Part shown: piece by piece, positions 33,804-42,162 of the stretch
Position numbering within the stretch: position 1 is the first letter of the stretch
Layout of the letters: each line of letters opens with the position of its first letter
From: Cohnella sp. CFH 77786
GTDB lineage: Bacteria; Bacillota; Bacilli; Paenibacillales; Paenibacillaceae
Direction: 5' to 3'
Assembly: GCF_019400745.1 (NCBI RefSeq)
Contig: NZ_WJIB01000001.1
Location: 248,001 to 312,000, forward strand
DNA: 64,000 nucleotides
Made by a program: the position numbers and the translations under genes
Notes under the pieces: generated by a model
What the model saw: only the letters and a program-made list of their open reading frames with translations
The model's database searches: none
Told to the model about the DNA's origin: nothing

Positions 33804-33987
33804 GCACGTACGCAGGTATCGAGACAAGTGTAACGCCTGACGGCGTCCTGACCGGTATTCGTGTCTAGGATTCCGAAACACGTTCCGTCACGTATGAATT
33901 CCTGTCAGGTATAACGTTAGAATATCTTGTTGGGATACCATCCGGATACGGCCGTTTCTCGAAAAGGTTTGCCGGATTCGCCCCACC

Positions 33988-34026
33988 GGTCAACATTAGA
34001 GGGAAAACCTCCCTCTAATATTGACC
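33988..34026. repeat. Large intergenic hairpin
   Basis: GGTCAACATTAGAGGGA (33988-34004), 5-nt loop, TCCCTCTAATATTGACC (34010-34026): a 17-bp stem with a single mismatch. It lacks a T-run and lies 185 bp after the PBP stop, so it is not an ordinary terminator. Confidence 0.8.
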
Positions 34027-34123
34027 ATTTCACAGATTTGGGATATTTATGGAAAACCTCCCTCTAATCTCGGTGAAAAACCTCAATGAAGGGATATAGC
34101 CGAAATTAGAGGGGGGTTTTTCC
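34002..34123. repeat. Direct and inverted GGAAAACCTCCCTCTAAT repeats
   Basis: GGAAAACCTCCCTCTAAT occurs directly at 34002 and 34051 (49-bp spacing) and in inverted, slightly changed form at 34105-34123. It is the main content of the 745-bp gap between the PBP gene and acsA. The remaining 34130-34370 of the gap holds nothing I can assign; 33804-33987 likewise. Confidence 0.8.
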
Positions 34124-34370
34124 TTCTCATCACGCAAGTGTTGCCAATACGCTACCATAGAGGGCCGTTTTCCCTTTAATCCCCTGACTGCGCGACAGCC
34201 GACCCATCTGAGGCACCCTGATCGGAGACTATCCGAATTCAGATACACGTATGAAGCTCATGCGTACGAGTCACGAAATCCGCTTCGCAAGATGAACAGA
34301 GCGTCGATACCGTAAACGGCTCCCCTCCCGCTCTCCAAAACCACTCCTTCTGGAAACCTATCATTTCCAC

Positions 34371-34398
34371 ATGGCGGATTTAATACTTTCTGAATCAC
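34371..34398 (-). repeat. Composite element, copy C (right half only)
   Basis: ATGGCGGATTTAATACTTTC then TGAATCAC, nearly identical to the right part of copy B. The left GATTCAGAAA arm is missing. It abuts the distal acsA terminator. Confidence 0.75.
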
Positions 34399-34438
34399 TA
34401 AAAAAGCCCCTCAAGCTCTACAACGCTTGAAGGGCTTT
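34399..34438 (-). terminator. acsA distal terminator
   Basis: AAGCCC...TCAAGC-loop-GCTTGA...GGGCTT; on the minus strand the tail is GGGGCTTTTTT. Confidence 0.85.
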
Positions 34439-34490
34439 CTCCATTATTCAAAAAGTTGCGTTCCTATTCATTTCTGAACGATCTTCGATA

Positions 34491-34532
34491 AAAACGACAT
34501 TCTCTGTACCACGAGGACGACGAAGTCGTTTT
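34491..34532 (-). terminator. acsA proximal terminator
   Basis: AAAACGAC (34491-34498) pairs with GTCGTTTT (34525-34532) and is followed on the minus strand by TTTTTATC. It begins 17 nt after the acsA stop. Confidence 0.6.
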
Positions 34533-34548
34533 AACGAGTAATATCAGA

Positions 34549-36273
34549 TTAATCCTCGATGGTGGACAGGTCGCCTGTCGGAAGGTTAAGCTCCCAAGCC
34601 TTGAGCACCCGTCTCATGATTTTACCGCTCCGGGTCTTGGGCAATTTGTCCTTGAACTCGATCTCCCTGGGGGACGCGTGGGCGGACAGCCCTTCCTTCA
34701 CGAACTTGGCGATGTCGGCCTTCAATTCTTCGGAAGGTTCATATCCTTCCCGCAACGAGATGAACGCCTTGATAATCTCTCCCCGCAGCGGATCCGGTTT
34801 GCCGATGACGCCGGCTTCGGCGACCGCCGGATGCTCGACCAGTTTGCTCTCGACTTCGAAGGGCCCCACCCGTTCGCCGGACGTGTTGATGACGTCGTCG
34901 ATCCGCCCCTGGAACCAGAAGTAGCCTTCTTCGTCCCGGTAAGCGGAGTCTCCCGATACGTACCAGCCCGGAATCCGGAAATATTCTTCGTATTTGGCCG
35001 GATTGTTCCAGATTTTGCGCATCATCGAAGGCCATGGCGTGCGAATGGCGAGGTTGCCCATCCGCAGCGGAGGAAGCTCGTTGCCTTGATCGTCGATGAT
35101 CGCGGCTTGAACGCCGGGAATCGGCCGGCCCATGGAACCCGGTTTGATCTCCATGCTCGGGTAGTTGCAGATCAGCTGGCCGCCGGTTTCGGTCATCCAC
35201 CACGTATCGTGGATCCGTTGACCGTATACCTTGTAGCCCCAGCGGACGACTTCGGGGTTGAGCGGCTCGCCGACGCTGAGCACGTGGCGAAGGTTGGACA
35301 GGTCGAATGGTTTGACCGCCTCGTCGCCGGCACCCATGAGCATGCGGAACGCGGTCGGTGCGCTGTACCAGACGGTGACTTTATATTTCTCAAGCGTGTT
35401 GTACCAATCCTGAGGACTGAACCTTCCGCCGCGGACGACGTTCGTCACGCCGTTCAGCCACGGCGCGAAGATGCCGTACGACGTGCCCGTGACCCAACCG
35501 GGGTCGGCGGTGCACCAATACACGTCGTCCTCCCTAAGATCGAGTACGATCCTGCCGGTATAATAATGCTGGATCATCGCATTCTGGACATGGTATACGC
35601 CTTTCGGCTTGCCGGTCGAGCCGGACGTATAATGAAGAATGAGGCCGTCTTCCCGGTCCAACCACTCGATTTCCGTTTCATCCGAAGCGCCTGCCATCGC
35701 CCGGGCAAAATCGACGATGCCTTCGCCTTCCGTGACGCCGTCTCCGAAGACGATCACATGCTTGAGCTCCGGCAATTCGGCGCGCGGAACGCGGGACATC
35801 AGCGAAGGCGTCGTCACGATCGCGACCGCTCCGCTGTCCTGAAGACGGTCCTTCACCGCCGTTTCCATGAACGCTTCGAACAGAGGGCCGACGACGGCGC
35901 CGACTTTGATCGCTCCGAGGAGGCTGAAATAGAGCTCCGGCGTCCGCGGCATGAAGATGAACACCCGGTCGCCTTTGCCGACGCCGAGCCGGCGGAGAAC
36001 GCCCGCGAACTTGTTCGATTGCTTCGCCATCTCCGCGTACGTATAGCTTTCTTCCCGCTGATTGTCGCTATAGTGCAGGGCGATCTTGTCCCCGCGTCCG
36101 GCCGCGACATGCCGGTCGATCGCTTCGTACGCCATGTTGACTTTCCCCGTGCGCGACCAAGAGAACTGCGCTTCGACGTCTTCCCACCGGAAGGATTTTA
36201 CCGCTTCCTCGTAGGGTCCCAGGTTGGAGACGCTAGCTACGGGGGCTAATTTCTCATTGTGTTCCAGTGTCAT
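34549..36273 (-). CDS. acsA: Acetate-CoA ligase
   Basis: Makes acetyl-CoA from acetate, ATP and CoA via acetyl-AMP. The 574-residue ANL enzyme shows the P-loop-like LHYTSGSTGKPKGVYH, the WCTADPGWVTG segment, YSAPTAFRM, TWWMTETGG, YVSGDSAYRDEEGYFW, GRIDDVINTSGERV and the catalytic Lys motif PKTRSGKIMRR at the C-terminus. That Lys is the target of acetylation by AcuA in Bacilli, and acuA is divergent here. The ATG at 36271-36273 with AAGGTG upstream was preferred to a GTG three codons earlier. A cre-like site lies just downstream of its -10. Confidence 0.97.
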   Translation of the reverse strand: MTLEHNEKLAPVASVSNLGPYEEAVKSFRWEDVEAQFSWSRTGKVNMAYEAIDRHVAAGRGDKIALHYSDNQREESYTYAEMAKQSNKFAGVLRRLGVGKGDRVFIFMPRTPELYFSLLGAIKVGAVVGPLFEAFMETAVKDRLQDSGAVAIVTTPSLMSRVPRAELPELKHVIVFGDGVTEGEGIVDFARAMAGASDETEIEWLDREDGLILHYTSGSTGKPKGVYHVQNAMIQHYYTGRIVLDLREDDVYWCTADPGWVTGTSYGIFAPWLNGVTNVVRGGRFSPQDWYNTLEKYKVTVWYSAPTAFRMLMGAGDEAVKPFDLSNLRHVLSVGEPLNPEVVRWGYKVYGQRIHDTWWMTETGGQLICNYPSMEIKPGSMGRPIPGVQAAIIDDQGNELPPLRMGNLAIRTPWPSMMRKIWNNPAKYEEYFRIPGWYVSGDSAYRDEEGYFWFQGRIDDVINTSGERVGPFEVESKLVEHPAVAEAGVIGKPDPLRGEIIKAFISLREGYEPSEELKADIAKFVKEGLSAHASPREIEFKDKLPKTRSGKIMRRVLKAWELNLPTGDLSTIED

Positions 36274-36301
36274 CTTCTTCACCTTCCCGTCTGGTTTCCC
36301 C

Positions 36302-36321
36302 TGAAAACGTAATCGCTTTCA
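36302..36321. promoter_or_regulatory. cre-like (CcpA) site in the acsA leader
   Basis: A perfect-arm dyad TGAAA-ACG-TAAT-CGC-TTTCA. Its minus-strand reading TGAAAGCGATTACG fits the cre consensus TGWAANCGNTNWCA at 13 of 14 positions. It lies about 30 bp downstream of the acsA -10 (TATAAT, 36351-36356), a position suited to road-block repression. Confidence 0.7.
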
Positions 36322-36350
36322 ATTGCTTGACTGCCGTTTTCGCCATAAGC

Positions 36351-36438
36351 ATTATACCACAGCGAGACGATTCGGCGCATGAAATTAGGTTCAATATCTT
36401 CCATTCGAAGGGACAAATTCACTCTCCTATTGTATAAT
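36351..36438. promoter_or_regulatory. Divergent acsA/acuA promoter region
   Basis: TATAAT on the minus strand at 36351-36356 for acsA and TATAAT on the plus strand at 36433-36438 for acuA. Both -35 regions are weak, which suits activator or repressor control. Confidence 0.6.
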
Positions 36439-36513
36439 GACACCAAATCGAGTCGTTAGTTCCGTGCCCTCCGAGGCCCGGAACCGATAAACCGCATGAT
36501 GGAGAGATCGCAT

Positions 36514-37146
36514 GTGAAGCACGTCAAGACGGAAGTTGCGCATACGATCGAACGGGACGGACGCACCCTCGTCGTCGAAGGGCCGGTTCCGCCGGAACGG
36601 CTCCGCGCCCTGACGATGCACCCTGCCTTGGACGCGTTCCGCCGTCCGAAGGACCAGCACGCCGCATTGATCGAAATCGCGGGTTTGCCCGAAGGACGAG
36701 TGATCGTGGCGCGCGACGGCGAAGTCGTCGCGGGTTACGTCACGTTTCACTACCCGGACGAGTTGGAACGCTGGTCCGAGGGCGGCATGGAAGATCTGAT
36801 CGAACTCGGCGCCGTCGAAGTGGCGGACGATTACCGCTCGCTCGGACTCGGCAAAGCGATGATCGCGGCCGCCTTCGAGAACGGGCAGCTCGACAACGCC
36901 ATCGTTTACACCACGGAATATTATTGGCACTGGGACCTGGAGGGCAGCGGGCTGTCCGTCTGGGAGTACCGGGGCATGATGGAGCGCCTCATGAAATCGG
37001 TCGGCATGGTGTGGTTCGCGACGGACGATCCGGAAATCTGCGCCCACCCCGCGAACTGCCTGATGGTGCGGATCGGCAAGGACGTGCCGCTCGAATCCGT
37101 CGAACGGTTCGACCGGGTCCGGTTCCGGCAGCGTTTCATGTATTAG
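36514..37146 (+). CDS. acuA: Protein acetyltransferase AcuA
   Basis: GNAT enzyme of 210 residues that acetylates and inactivates acetyl-CoA synthetase. Matches B. subtilis AcuA closely: HPALDAFRRPKDQHAALIEI, AGLPEGRVIVARDG, YPDELERWSEGGMEDLIELG, and TTEYYWHWDLEGSG. The acetyl-CoA loop reads YRSLGLGKAMI. Start: GTG at 36514 with GGAGAG 8 nt upstream; ATGs at 36496 and 36499 have no ribosome site and would place extra residues before the family start. acuC follows after 28 nt. The acuB gene found between them in B. subtilis is absent here. Confidence 0.95.
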   Translation: MKHVKTEVAHTIERDGRTLVVEGPVPPERLRALTMHPALDAFRRPKDQHAALIEIAGLPEGRVIVARDGEVVAGYVTFHYPDELERWSEGGMEDLIELGAVEVADDYRSLGLGKAMIAAAFENGQLDNAIVYTTEYYWHWDLEGSGLSVWEYRGMMERLMKSVGMVWFATDDPEICAHPANCLMVRIGKDVPLESVERFDRVRFRQRFMY

Positions 37147-37174
37147 TTCGTTTAGGAAAGGCAGGAGACGAAAC

Positions 37175-38365
37175 TTGACTTCGAGCGCCGTATGGATCGA
37201 TACGTCCGCCTCCCGGCGTTATCGCTTTCATGACGATCATCCCTTTCACCCGGTCCGCCTCGAGCTCACGGAACAGCTCCTCCGCAAGGCCGATGCGCTG
37301 AAACCGTCGCAGATCGTTGCCCCCCTTGCGGAGTCGGATGCGGAAGAGGCGGTCATCGCCCTGCACCGCTCCGATTACGTGGAAGCCGTCCGCGCCTTAA
37401 GCAGCCGGGACCCCTCGCCGGAGGCGATACGTTCCGCGGACAAATTCGGGCTGCAGCAGGACGGCGACACTCCCTATTTTCCCGGCATGCACGAAGCCGC
37501 CCTGTCGGTCGTGGCCGGATCGCTGGCCGCGGCAGAGGCCGTCATCTCGGGCTCGGCGAAACGGGCTCTGCATCTGGCCGGAGGGCTGCACCATGCGTTC
37601 CCCGAGCGTGCCTCCGGCTTCTGCGTATACAACGACGCCGCCGCCGCGATCTCGCGCTTCCGATCGCAGCATGGCGCGCGGGTTCTCTATGTCGACACGG
37701 ACGTCCATCACGGAGACGGGGTGCAGTGGTTTTATTACTCCGATCCGGACGTGTTCACGTTCTCCATCCATGAAACGGGCAAGTTTCTGTTCCCCGGAAC
37801 GGGATTTTCGCACGAGCGCGGGGAAGCCGCCGGTTACGGAGCTTGCTTGAATATTCCGATGGAACCGTACACGGAGGACGAATCGTGGCTCGCCTGCTTC
37901 CGTGCCGGGCTTGCGAGAGCCGCGGACGTGTTCCGCCCGGACGTCATCGTCAGCCAGCACGGCTGCGATGCCCACGCGTTCGATCCGCTGGCCCACATCC
38001 ATTGCAGCATGCGAATCTATCGGGAGATGCCCCGGATCATCCGCGAAACCGCCGACCGCTACGCGCAGGGACGGTGGGTCGCGTTGGGCGGCGGCGGATA
38101 CGACCATTTCCGGGTCGTTCCCCGCGCCTGGAGCCTGCTGTGGCTGGAGATGAGCGGCCATCCGCTGCTGCGCGGAATCGACGCCGCGCATGACCCGTTG
38201 GCGCTTCCGGACGGGTGGCCGTCGCCCGGGACGGGCGACGGCCACCCGCAGATGCCGCGGACCTGGCTGGACGACACGTCCGTCTGGACGCCGATGCCCA
38301 GGCGCTCGGAGATTGAAGAGAAAAACAGAAAGACGCTGGAGATCGCTCTCCAGCATCTCGGATAA
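37175..38365 (+). CDS. acuC: AcuC, histone-deacetylase-family lysine deacetylase
   Basis: A 396-residue zinc deacetylase that reverses AcuA acetylation of acetyl-CoA synthetase. Catalytic motifs: HLAGGLHHAFPERASGFCVYND with the His-His pair near residue 140, YVDTDVHHGDGVQWFYY with Asp/His zinc ligands near residue 175, QHGCDAH near residue 265 and ALGGGGYD near residue 305. Start is TTG with CAGGAGA 6-7 nt upstream. Transcribed with acuA. It ends 5 nt before the remains of a histidine kinase gene on the opposite strand. Confidence 0.95.
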   Translation: MTSSAVWIDTSASRRYRFHDDHPFHPVRLELTEQLLRKADALKPSQIVAPLAESDAEEAVIALHRSDYVEAVRALSSRDPSPEAIRSADKFGLQQDGDTPYFPGMHEAALSVVAGSLAAAEAVISGSAKRALHLAGGLHHAFPERASGFCVYNDAAAAISRFRSQHGARVLYVDTDVHHGDGVQWFYYSDPDVFTFSIHETGKFLFPGTGFSHERGEAAGYGACLNIPMEPYTEDESWLACFRAGLARAADVFRPDVIVSQHGCDAHAFDPLAHIHCSMRIYREMPRIIRETADRYAQGRWVALGGGGYDHFRVVPRAWSLLWLEMSGHPLLRGIDAAHDPLALPDGWPSPGTGDGHPQMPRTWLDDTSVWTPMPRRSEIEEKNRKTLEIALQHLG

Positions 38366-38370
38366 CGTTT

Positions 38371-38637
38371 CTAGCCCGCTTGGTCCGGCACCTGCAGCTT
38401 GAAAGAATACGTGACGCCGCCCCGTTCGCTGACACTCCGCAGCGGCTGCCATACCATTCGAGGATTTGCCGCACGAACGCCAGTCCGATTCCCGAGCCGC
38501 CGCTCTCGCGGCTTCGGGACTTGTCGGAACGATAGAATTGGCTCCAAATGCGCGGGATCCCTTCCTCCGGGATGGGATCCCCTACGTTGTACACGGACAA
38601 TACCCAACCGTCTTGGTTCGCTTTTCGGGTGATTCCA
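38371..38637 (-). pseudogene. Broken histidine kinase, C-terminal ATPase part only
   Basis: Reading the minus strand from the mtnN stop gives text of a HATPase_c domain: SVYNVGDPIPEEGIPRIWSQ, FYRSDKSRSRESGG and SGIGLAFVRQILEWYG, which are the N/G1, F and G2 boxes of a sensor kinase. After GVSANG the natural continuation (GGVTYSFKLQVPDQAG, stop at 38371) is in another frame, so one frameshift lies near 38410-38425. The N-terminal two thirds of the kinase and any response regulator are missing. The remnant starts directly at the mtnN stop, which suggests a deletion that fused the two. Confidence 0.8.
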
Positions 38638-39339
38638 TTAGATATTCTTCACCATGTCGTCCACGATGGCGAACGAGCGGTTCGCGGCTTCCACCGTGAA
38701 TTCCGCGAAATTGACGTGCGCCGATCCGTCGGCCTTATCGGACATCGACCGGATGATGACATGGGGGACGGCGTTCATGTAACAGACCTGGGCGACGGAC
38801 GCTCCCTCCATTTCCGTACAAGCGCCGCCCATTTCCTCATGCAGCCGTTTGACGGTTTCCCGGTCCGCGATGAATTGGTCTCCCGACAACACCTTGCCGA
38901 TGCGGCAGCGACCGGGAAATACCCGCTCTCCGGCCTCGCAGGCCAGGCGGACCAACGATTCGTCCGCCGGAAAATCGGACACTTCCTGGTAGGGAATGGC
39001 GCCGCGGGCGAAACCGAGCGCGGTGACGTCCATGTCATGCTGGACGCTGCTGCGGGAGACGACGATGTCGCCGATCTCCAGAGCCGGATCCAGCGCCCCG
39101 GCCACCCCGGTGAAAATGACGGCGTCCGCTCCGAACCGGTCGATCAGCACTTGCGTGCAAACCGCCGCATTGACTTTGCCGACGCCCGACTTGCACAGCA
39201 CGACGTTAGTGCCGTGCAGCCGTCCGACGTAATACGAGATCCCGGCGTGGCGCTCCACCCGTTCGTCCTGAATGGCGCGAAGGAGCAAATCGATTTCTTC
39301 CTGCATGGCTCCGATGATGCCTATCGTTCCGTATGGCAA
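38638..39339 (-). CDS. mtnN: 5'-methylthioadenosine/S-adenosylhomocysteine nucleosidase
   Basis: Cleaves MTA and SAH to adenine and the thioribose compound in methionine salvage and the activated methyl cycle. The 233-residue protein has IGIIGAMQEEIDLL at the start, KSGVGKVNAA, FTGVAGALDPAL, TEMEGASVAQVC with the substrate-binding Glu, and IRSMSDKADG with the catalytic Asp. I chose TTG at 39337-39339, which has AAAGGA 8 nt upstream; the ATG three codons earlier touches that ribosome site directly. It follows ccpA on the same strand after a terminator. Confidence 0.94.
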   Translation of the reverse strand: MPYGTIGIIGAMQEEIDLLLRAIQDERVERHAGISYYVGRLHGTNVVLCKSGVGKVNAAVCTQVLIDRFGADAVIFTGVAGALDPALEIGDIVVSRSSVQHDMDVTALGFARGAIPYQEVSDFPADESLVRLACEAGERVFPGRCRIGKVLSGDQFIADRETVKRLHEEMGGACTEMEGASVAQVCYMNAVPHVIIRSMSDKADGSAHVNFAEFTVEAANRSFAIVDDMVKNI

Positions 39340-39360
39340 GGAAATCATCCTTTCTCTCGC

Positions 39361-39406
39361 GAAGAGGCCCCGCTGCGGCACCGATCTCCCGCACGGGGCT
39401 TCTTCG
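39361..39406 (-). terminator. ccpA terminator
   Basis: GAAGA-GCCCCG-GCGG...CCGC-GCGGGGC-TCTTC stem with small mismatches, between the ccpA stop and mtnN. Confidence 0.65.
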
Positions 39407-39427
39407 AAATCATCGTATCGATTCTCG

Positions 39428-40441
39428 TTATTTGCCTCTGGGAGCCGCTACGGAACGGCGCATGATCAATTCATGCGGCAGCGTCACCCTAGCGTTCTCT
39501 ACCGATTCCTTCTTCATGAGCTTCGTCAGCAGCCGCATGGACACGGCTCCGATATCGTACATCGGCTGGGCGACGGTCGTCAGCAGCGGACGGACCATCG
39601 ACGCCATCCGGCTGTTGTCGACGCTGATCACGGACACGTCTTCCGGCACCGTCAAGCCGGCATCCTGAAGGCAATGGATCGAGCCGATCGCCATTTCGTC
39701 CGTTGCCGCGAAGATCGCCGTCGGCCGATCGGACAGATGGAGGAAGTACTCGGTCGCCTCGACGCCGGACTCGTAACGGTAATTCCCGACCCGGACGTAG
39801 TCCTCGCGATACGTGATGCCGGCTTTCTCCAAGGCGCGCTTATATCCTTGGAATCTCGCATAACCGCCCGCGGGGTCCTGCAGCGTACCGCTGATCATGG
39901 CGATGTCGCGGTGGCCTTCCTCGATCAGCTTCGTCACCGCGTCGAACGACGCGCCTTCATGGTCGATGTCGACCGACGGCATCGTTCCCTTCTCGTCGGT
40001 AGTGGCGCAGAGCACGATCGGCACGTTGGACGTATTGAAGGCCTGCAGATGCTCGTCCGTCACGACGCCTCCCATGAACAGAAGGCCGTCGACCTGTTTC
40101 TCCAGCAGCGTGTTGACGACGCGGATTTCCTTGTCCTTACGCTTGTCTGCGTTGCTTAGGATGATGTTGTAATGATACATGTTGGCAATGTCTTCGATCC
40201 CCCTCGCCACTTCCGCGAAGTTCGCGTTGGCGATGTCCGGGATCACCACCCCGACCGTCGTCGTCTTCTTGCTCGCGAGCCCGCGGGCCACCGCGTTCGG
40301 GCGGTAGCCCAGCCGTTCGATCGCCTCGTACACTTTCTTCCGCGTTTGCGGCTTCACGTTCGGGTTATTATTGACGACACGTGAAACCGTGGCCATCGAC
40401 ACCCCGGCTTCGCGAGCCACGTCATAAATGGTTACCGTCAC
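39428..40441 (-). CDS. ccpA: Catabolite control protein A
   Basis: LacI-family master regulator of carbon catabolite control, active as a complex with HPr-Ser-P. The 337-residue protein opens [20 protein letters not shown], the CcpA-type helix-turn-helix with hinge [12 protein letters not shown]. The core holds [18 protein letters not shown] and [11 protein letters not shown]. Length and sequence style match CcpA rather than sugar-specific LacI members. Start is GTG with GGAG 9 nt upstream. Likely target in the window: the cre-like site between acsA and acuA. Confidence 0.93.
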   Translation of the reverse strand: MTVTIYDVAREAGVSMATVSRVVNNNPNVKPQTRKKVYEAIERLGYRPNAVARGLASKKTTTVGVVIPDIANANFAEVARGIEDIANMYHYNIILSNADKRKDKEIRVVNTLLEKQVDGLLFMGGVVTDEHLQAFNTSNVPIVLCATTDEKGTMPSVDIDHEGASFDAVTKLIEEGHRDIAMISGTLQDPAGGYARFQGYKRALEKAGITYREDYVRVGNYRYESGVEATEYFLHLSDRPTAIFAATDEMAIGSIHCLQDAGLTVPEDVSVISVDNSRMASMVRPLLTTVAQPMYDIGAVSMRLLTKLMKKESVENARVTLPHELIMRRSVAAPRGK

Positions 40442-40508
40442 TATTGTTCGCTCCAATGTCATGTCGGACGACTGCAATCGGCTTGTCCGGCCATGGATAT
40501 TTAAGGTA

Positions 40509-40537
40509 ATGATACGACAAAACGATCGTTTTCGCAA
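40509..40537 (-). promoter_or_regulatory. ccpA promoter
   Basis: Minus-strand TTGCGA (40532-40537), 17-bp spacer, TATCAT (40509-40514). Confidence 0.6.
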
Positions 40538-40569
40538 TGCGGAGCCGCGCTCCGGAAGCGGATTCCCGG

Positions 40570-40932
40570 TTATTCGGCGGCGTTTGCCGGCCTTCCCAGC
40601 TTATCGGAGAAGAAAGCATAGGTGAGGTTCCAATGCGACTCGTTCCAGACCGGTTTCCCGTCTTCCACCAGAATGGCCTGCGGGGATTTATGCTGAACTC
40701 CCAGCTCCTCCGCGATCGCGTTGCTGACCGGACGGTCCTCGATCACGTGCACGATGGCGACGTCGACTTCCGCTCCGGCCGAATCCTTCACATAGCTCGT
40801 CAGTTCTTCATGCGCACCGGCACTGATGGGACAGCTGGTGCTGTGCTTGAAAACGAGCAGCGGCCGCTCCGCGGAACCTTTGATCGCGTCCTTCCACTGC
40901 TCCAGACTCGTCAACTGGCGTATTTCCGTCAA
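40570..40932 (-). CDS. ytxJ: YtxJ-type monothiol bacilliredoxin
   Basis: A 120-residue thioredoxin-fold protein that removes bacillithiol from proteins. The active-site segment reads [17 protein letters not shown], with a single Cys in the TCPIS-like motif, followed by [17 protein letters not shown], the cis-Pro region [11 protein letters not shown] and a C-terminal helix ([11 protein letters not shown]). Start is TTG with AAGGAGG 9 nt upstream; longer open sequence to 41112 is not coding in style. Its presence implies that the organism makes bacillithiol. Confidence 0.93.
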   Translation of the reverse strand: MTEIRQLTSLEQWKDAIKGSAERPLLVFKHSTSCPISAGAHEELTSYVKDSAGAEVDVAIVHVIEDRPVSNAIAEELGVQHKSPQAILVEDGKPVWNESHWNLTYAFFSDKLGRPANAAE

Positions 40933-41124
40933 GCTCCTGCACCTCCTTGAAAATGCTTGGTTGTTTTTCATGGTAGCAGAAAATGCGCGGCATCGCAAAA
41001 CCGACGCTTCTCCTAAAACGAATCCCCCGAAGCGACGTAAATCCATGTACAAAAAATAGGCCCGGGGTGGGCCTGTGGAACGGAAAAATGCGAGAATATG
41101 TAGGTCTGCCAAAACCGGAGAAGC

Positions 41125-41538
41125 TTACGATATGTAAAGGGAACGAAGCTGGGACAACCGGCCCTCGAGCTCCGATTTCCAGATCTCGTCTCCCAAGGAG
41201 GCGGCGATCAGCCACAGGTCGAGCAGCTCGTTCGTCCTCTCCTCCGCGGCGCGGGCCACGAGGTTTTCCTCGAGCGGTTCCTTTCCCGTATCCATCGCCA
41301 GCGACAGTACGCCAGCCCATTCGTTCATCTGATCGAAGGGGATCGTGCGGGGAGCCGGTTTCGATCCCAACTGGCCGATCAAGCTGCCGATCTCGCCTTT
41401 GACGCCCGAGTCGACTTCATGGCTTCCGCAACGGGAACAACAGTATACGGGCACGCGGGTGATGTTGACCTTGCGCGCATAAACGACCGTACGAAGATGA
41501 AGCTTCTTCGTGTCTCCGCATTCGCAACGTTTCTTCAA
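41125..41538 (-). CDS. Zinc-ribbon protein of unknown function
   Basis: A 137-residue protein with an N-terminal zinc ribbon: CECG near residue 4 and CCSRCG near residue 33. The rest is helical (LSLAMDTGKEPLEENLVARA; TNELLDLWLIAASLGDEIWK). No helix-turn-helix is evident, so it differs from YgiT/MqsA antitoxins despite the similar ribbon. The start is TTG with AAGGAGAG 8 nt upstream. It lies between ytxJ and vanZ on the same strand. Family unknown to me. Confidence 0.75.
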   Translation of the reverse strand: MKKRCECGDTKKLHLRTVVYARKVNITRVPVYCCSRCGSHEVDSGVKGEIGSLIGQLGSKPAPRTIPFDQMNEWAGVLSLAMDTGKEPLEENLVARAAEERTNELLDLWLIAASLGDEIWKSELEGRLSQLRSLYIS

Positions 41539-41620
41539 CGGGGTATCTCTCCTTACCAAACCTCAGAGCTTCACCCTATTGTATTCGCGGCCCTTCTTTC
41601 GAAATCCTCCAATCGAAACG

Positions 41621-42064
41621 TCAGTATTTTCTGGAAGCGCCCCGTGCCCGAATGTACCCGCGGGCAAGCAGAATCAAGCATGCAGAGGCCGCGCCGATGG
41701 CGTCATGCTGCAAGTCCAGCAGGTCCGGCGTCCGGTTCGGCACGTAGGCCTGGTGCCATTCGTCGGTTGCGCCGTAGAGTACGCAGACGGCCATGATCCA
41801 GAAGCAGCCTTTCCAAGTAAATGCATACGCGCCGAAACCGAACGCAAGGGCCCACGCCAGGATGAAATAGGCGGCGTAATGCATCGGATCGAAGCTCTGC
41901 AGCCCGGGCAGCAATTGCCGGAAGAACGGAAGCCAGCCGTTCAGCTCGCTCCCGCTCCGGGCGGAGAGCAGATAAATCACCGCCATCCAGATCACGGCGG
42001 GAGCGAAGCGCCATAGACGCCTGACGAAGGGCCGTGCCGGGGAAGCGTTGCGATAGGACGGCAA
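41621..42064 (-). CDS. VanZ-family membrane protein
   Basis: A 147-residue protein with four transmembrane segments (~18-38, ~62-80, ~83-100, ~118-138). The VanZ motif pattern is present: YLLSARSGSE after helix 1, SFDPMHYAAYFILAWALAF, and DEWHQAYVPNRTPDLLDLQHDAIGA with the conserved DEWHQ/D-x2-D-x3-D-x2-G residues. VanZ-like proteins influence resistance to lipoglycopeptides, but most chromosomal members have no known job. Start TTG has AAGGAG 11 nt upstream. It diverges from the DJ-1 gene. Confidence 0.88.
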   Translation of the reverse strand: MPSYRNASPARPFVRRLWRFAPAVIWMAVIYLLSARSGSELNGWLPFFRQLLPGLQSFDPMHYAAYFILAWALAFGFGAYAFTWKGCFWIMAVCVLYGATDEWHQAYVPNRTPDLLDLQHDAIGAASACLILLARGYIRARGASRKY

Positions 42065-42162
42065 ACGGGATCAAACTCCTTCCGGCGCCCGCCCTCCGGA
42101 TGAAGGACGGCGCCGCTTCTGATACAATGGATGGGACGAGGATGAAGAGGAGGCTGGACCCC

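Noticed and set aside
30654..33881. A 1075-codon open frame antisense to the PBP gene
   Set aside because: Same GC-skew artefact; no motifs, no ribosome site, and the PBP reading is complete with all active-site motifs.
33870..33885. Further copy of the composite palindromic element (GATTCCGAAA)
   Set aside because: Only a single 10-bp arm is present with no matching arm or neighbouring hairpin.
34030..34248. 72-codon frame in the gap after the PBP gene
   Set aside because: It lies across inverted repeats, has no ribosome site and no protein-like composition.
41125..41538. MqsA/YgiT antitoxin
   Set aside because: The zinc ribbon is similar, but the DNA-binding helix-turn-helix and a neighbouring MqsR-type toxin are missing.
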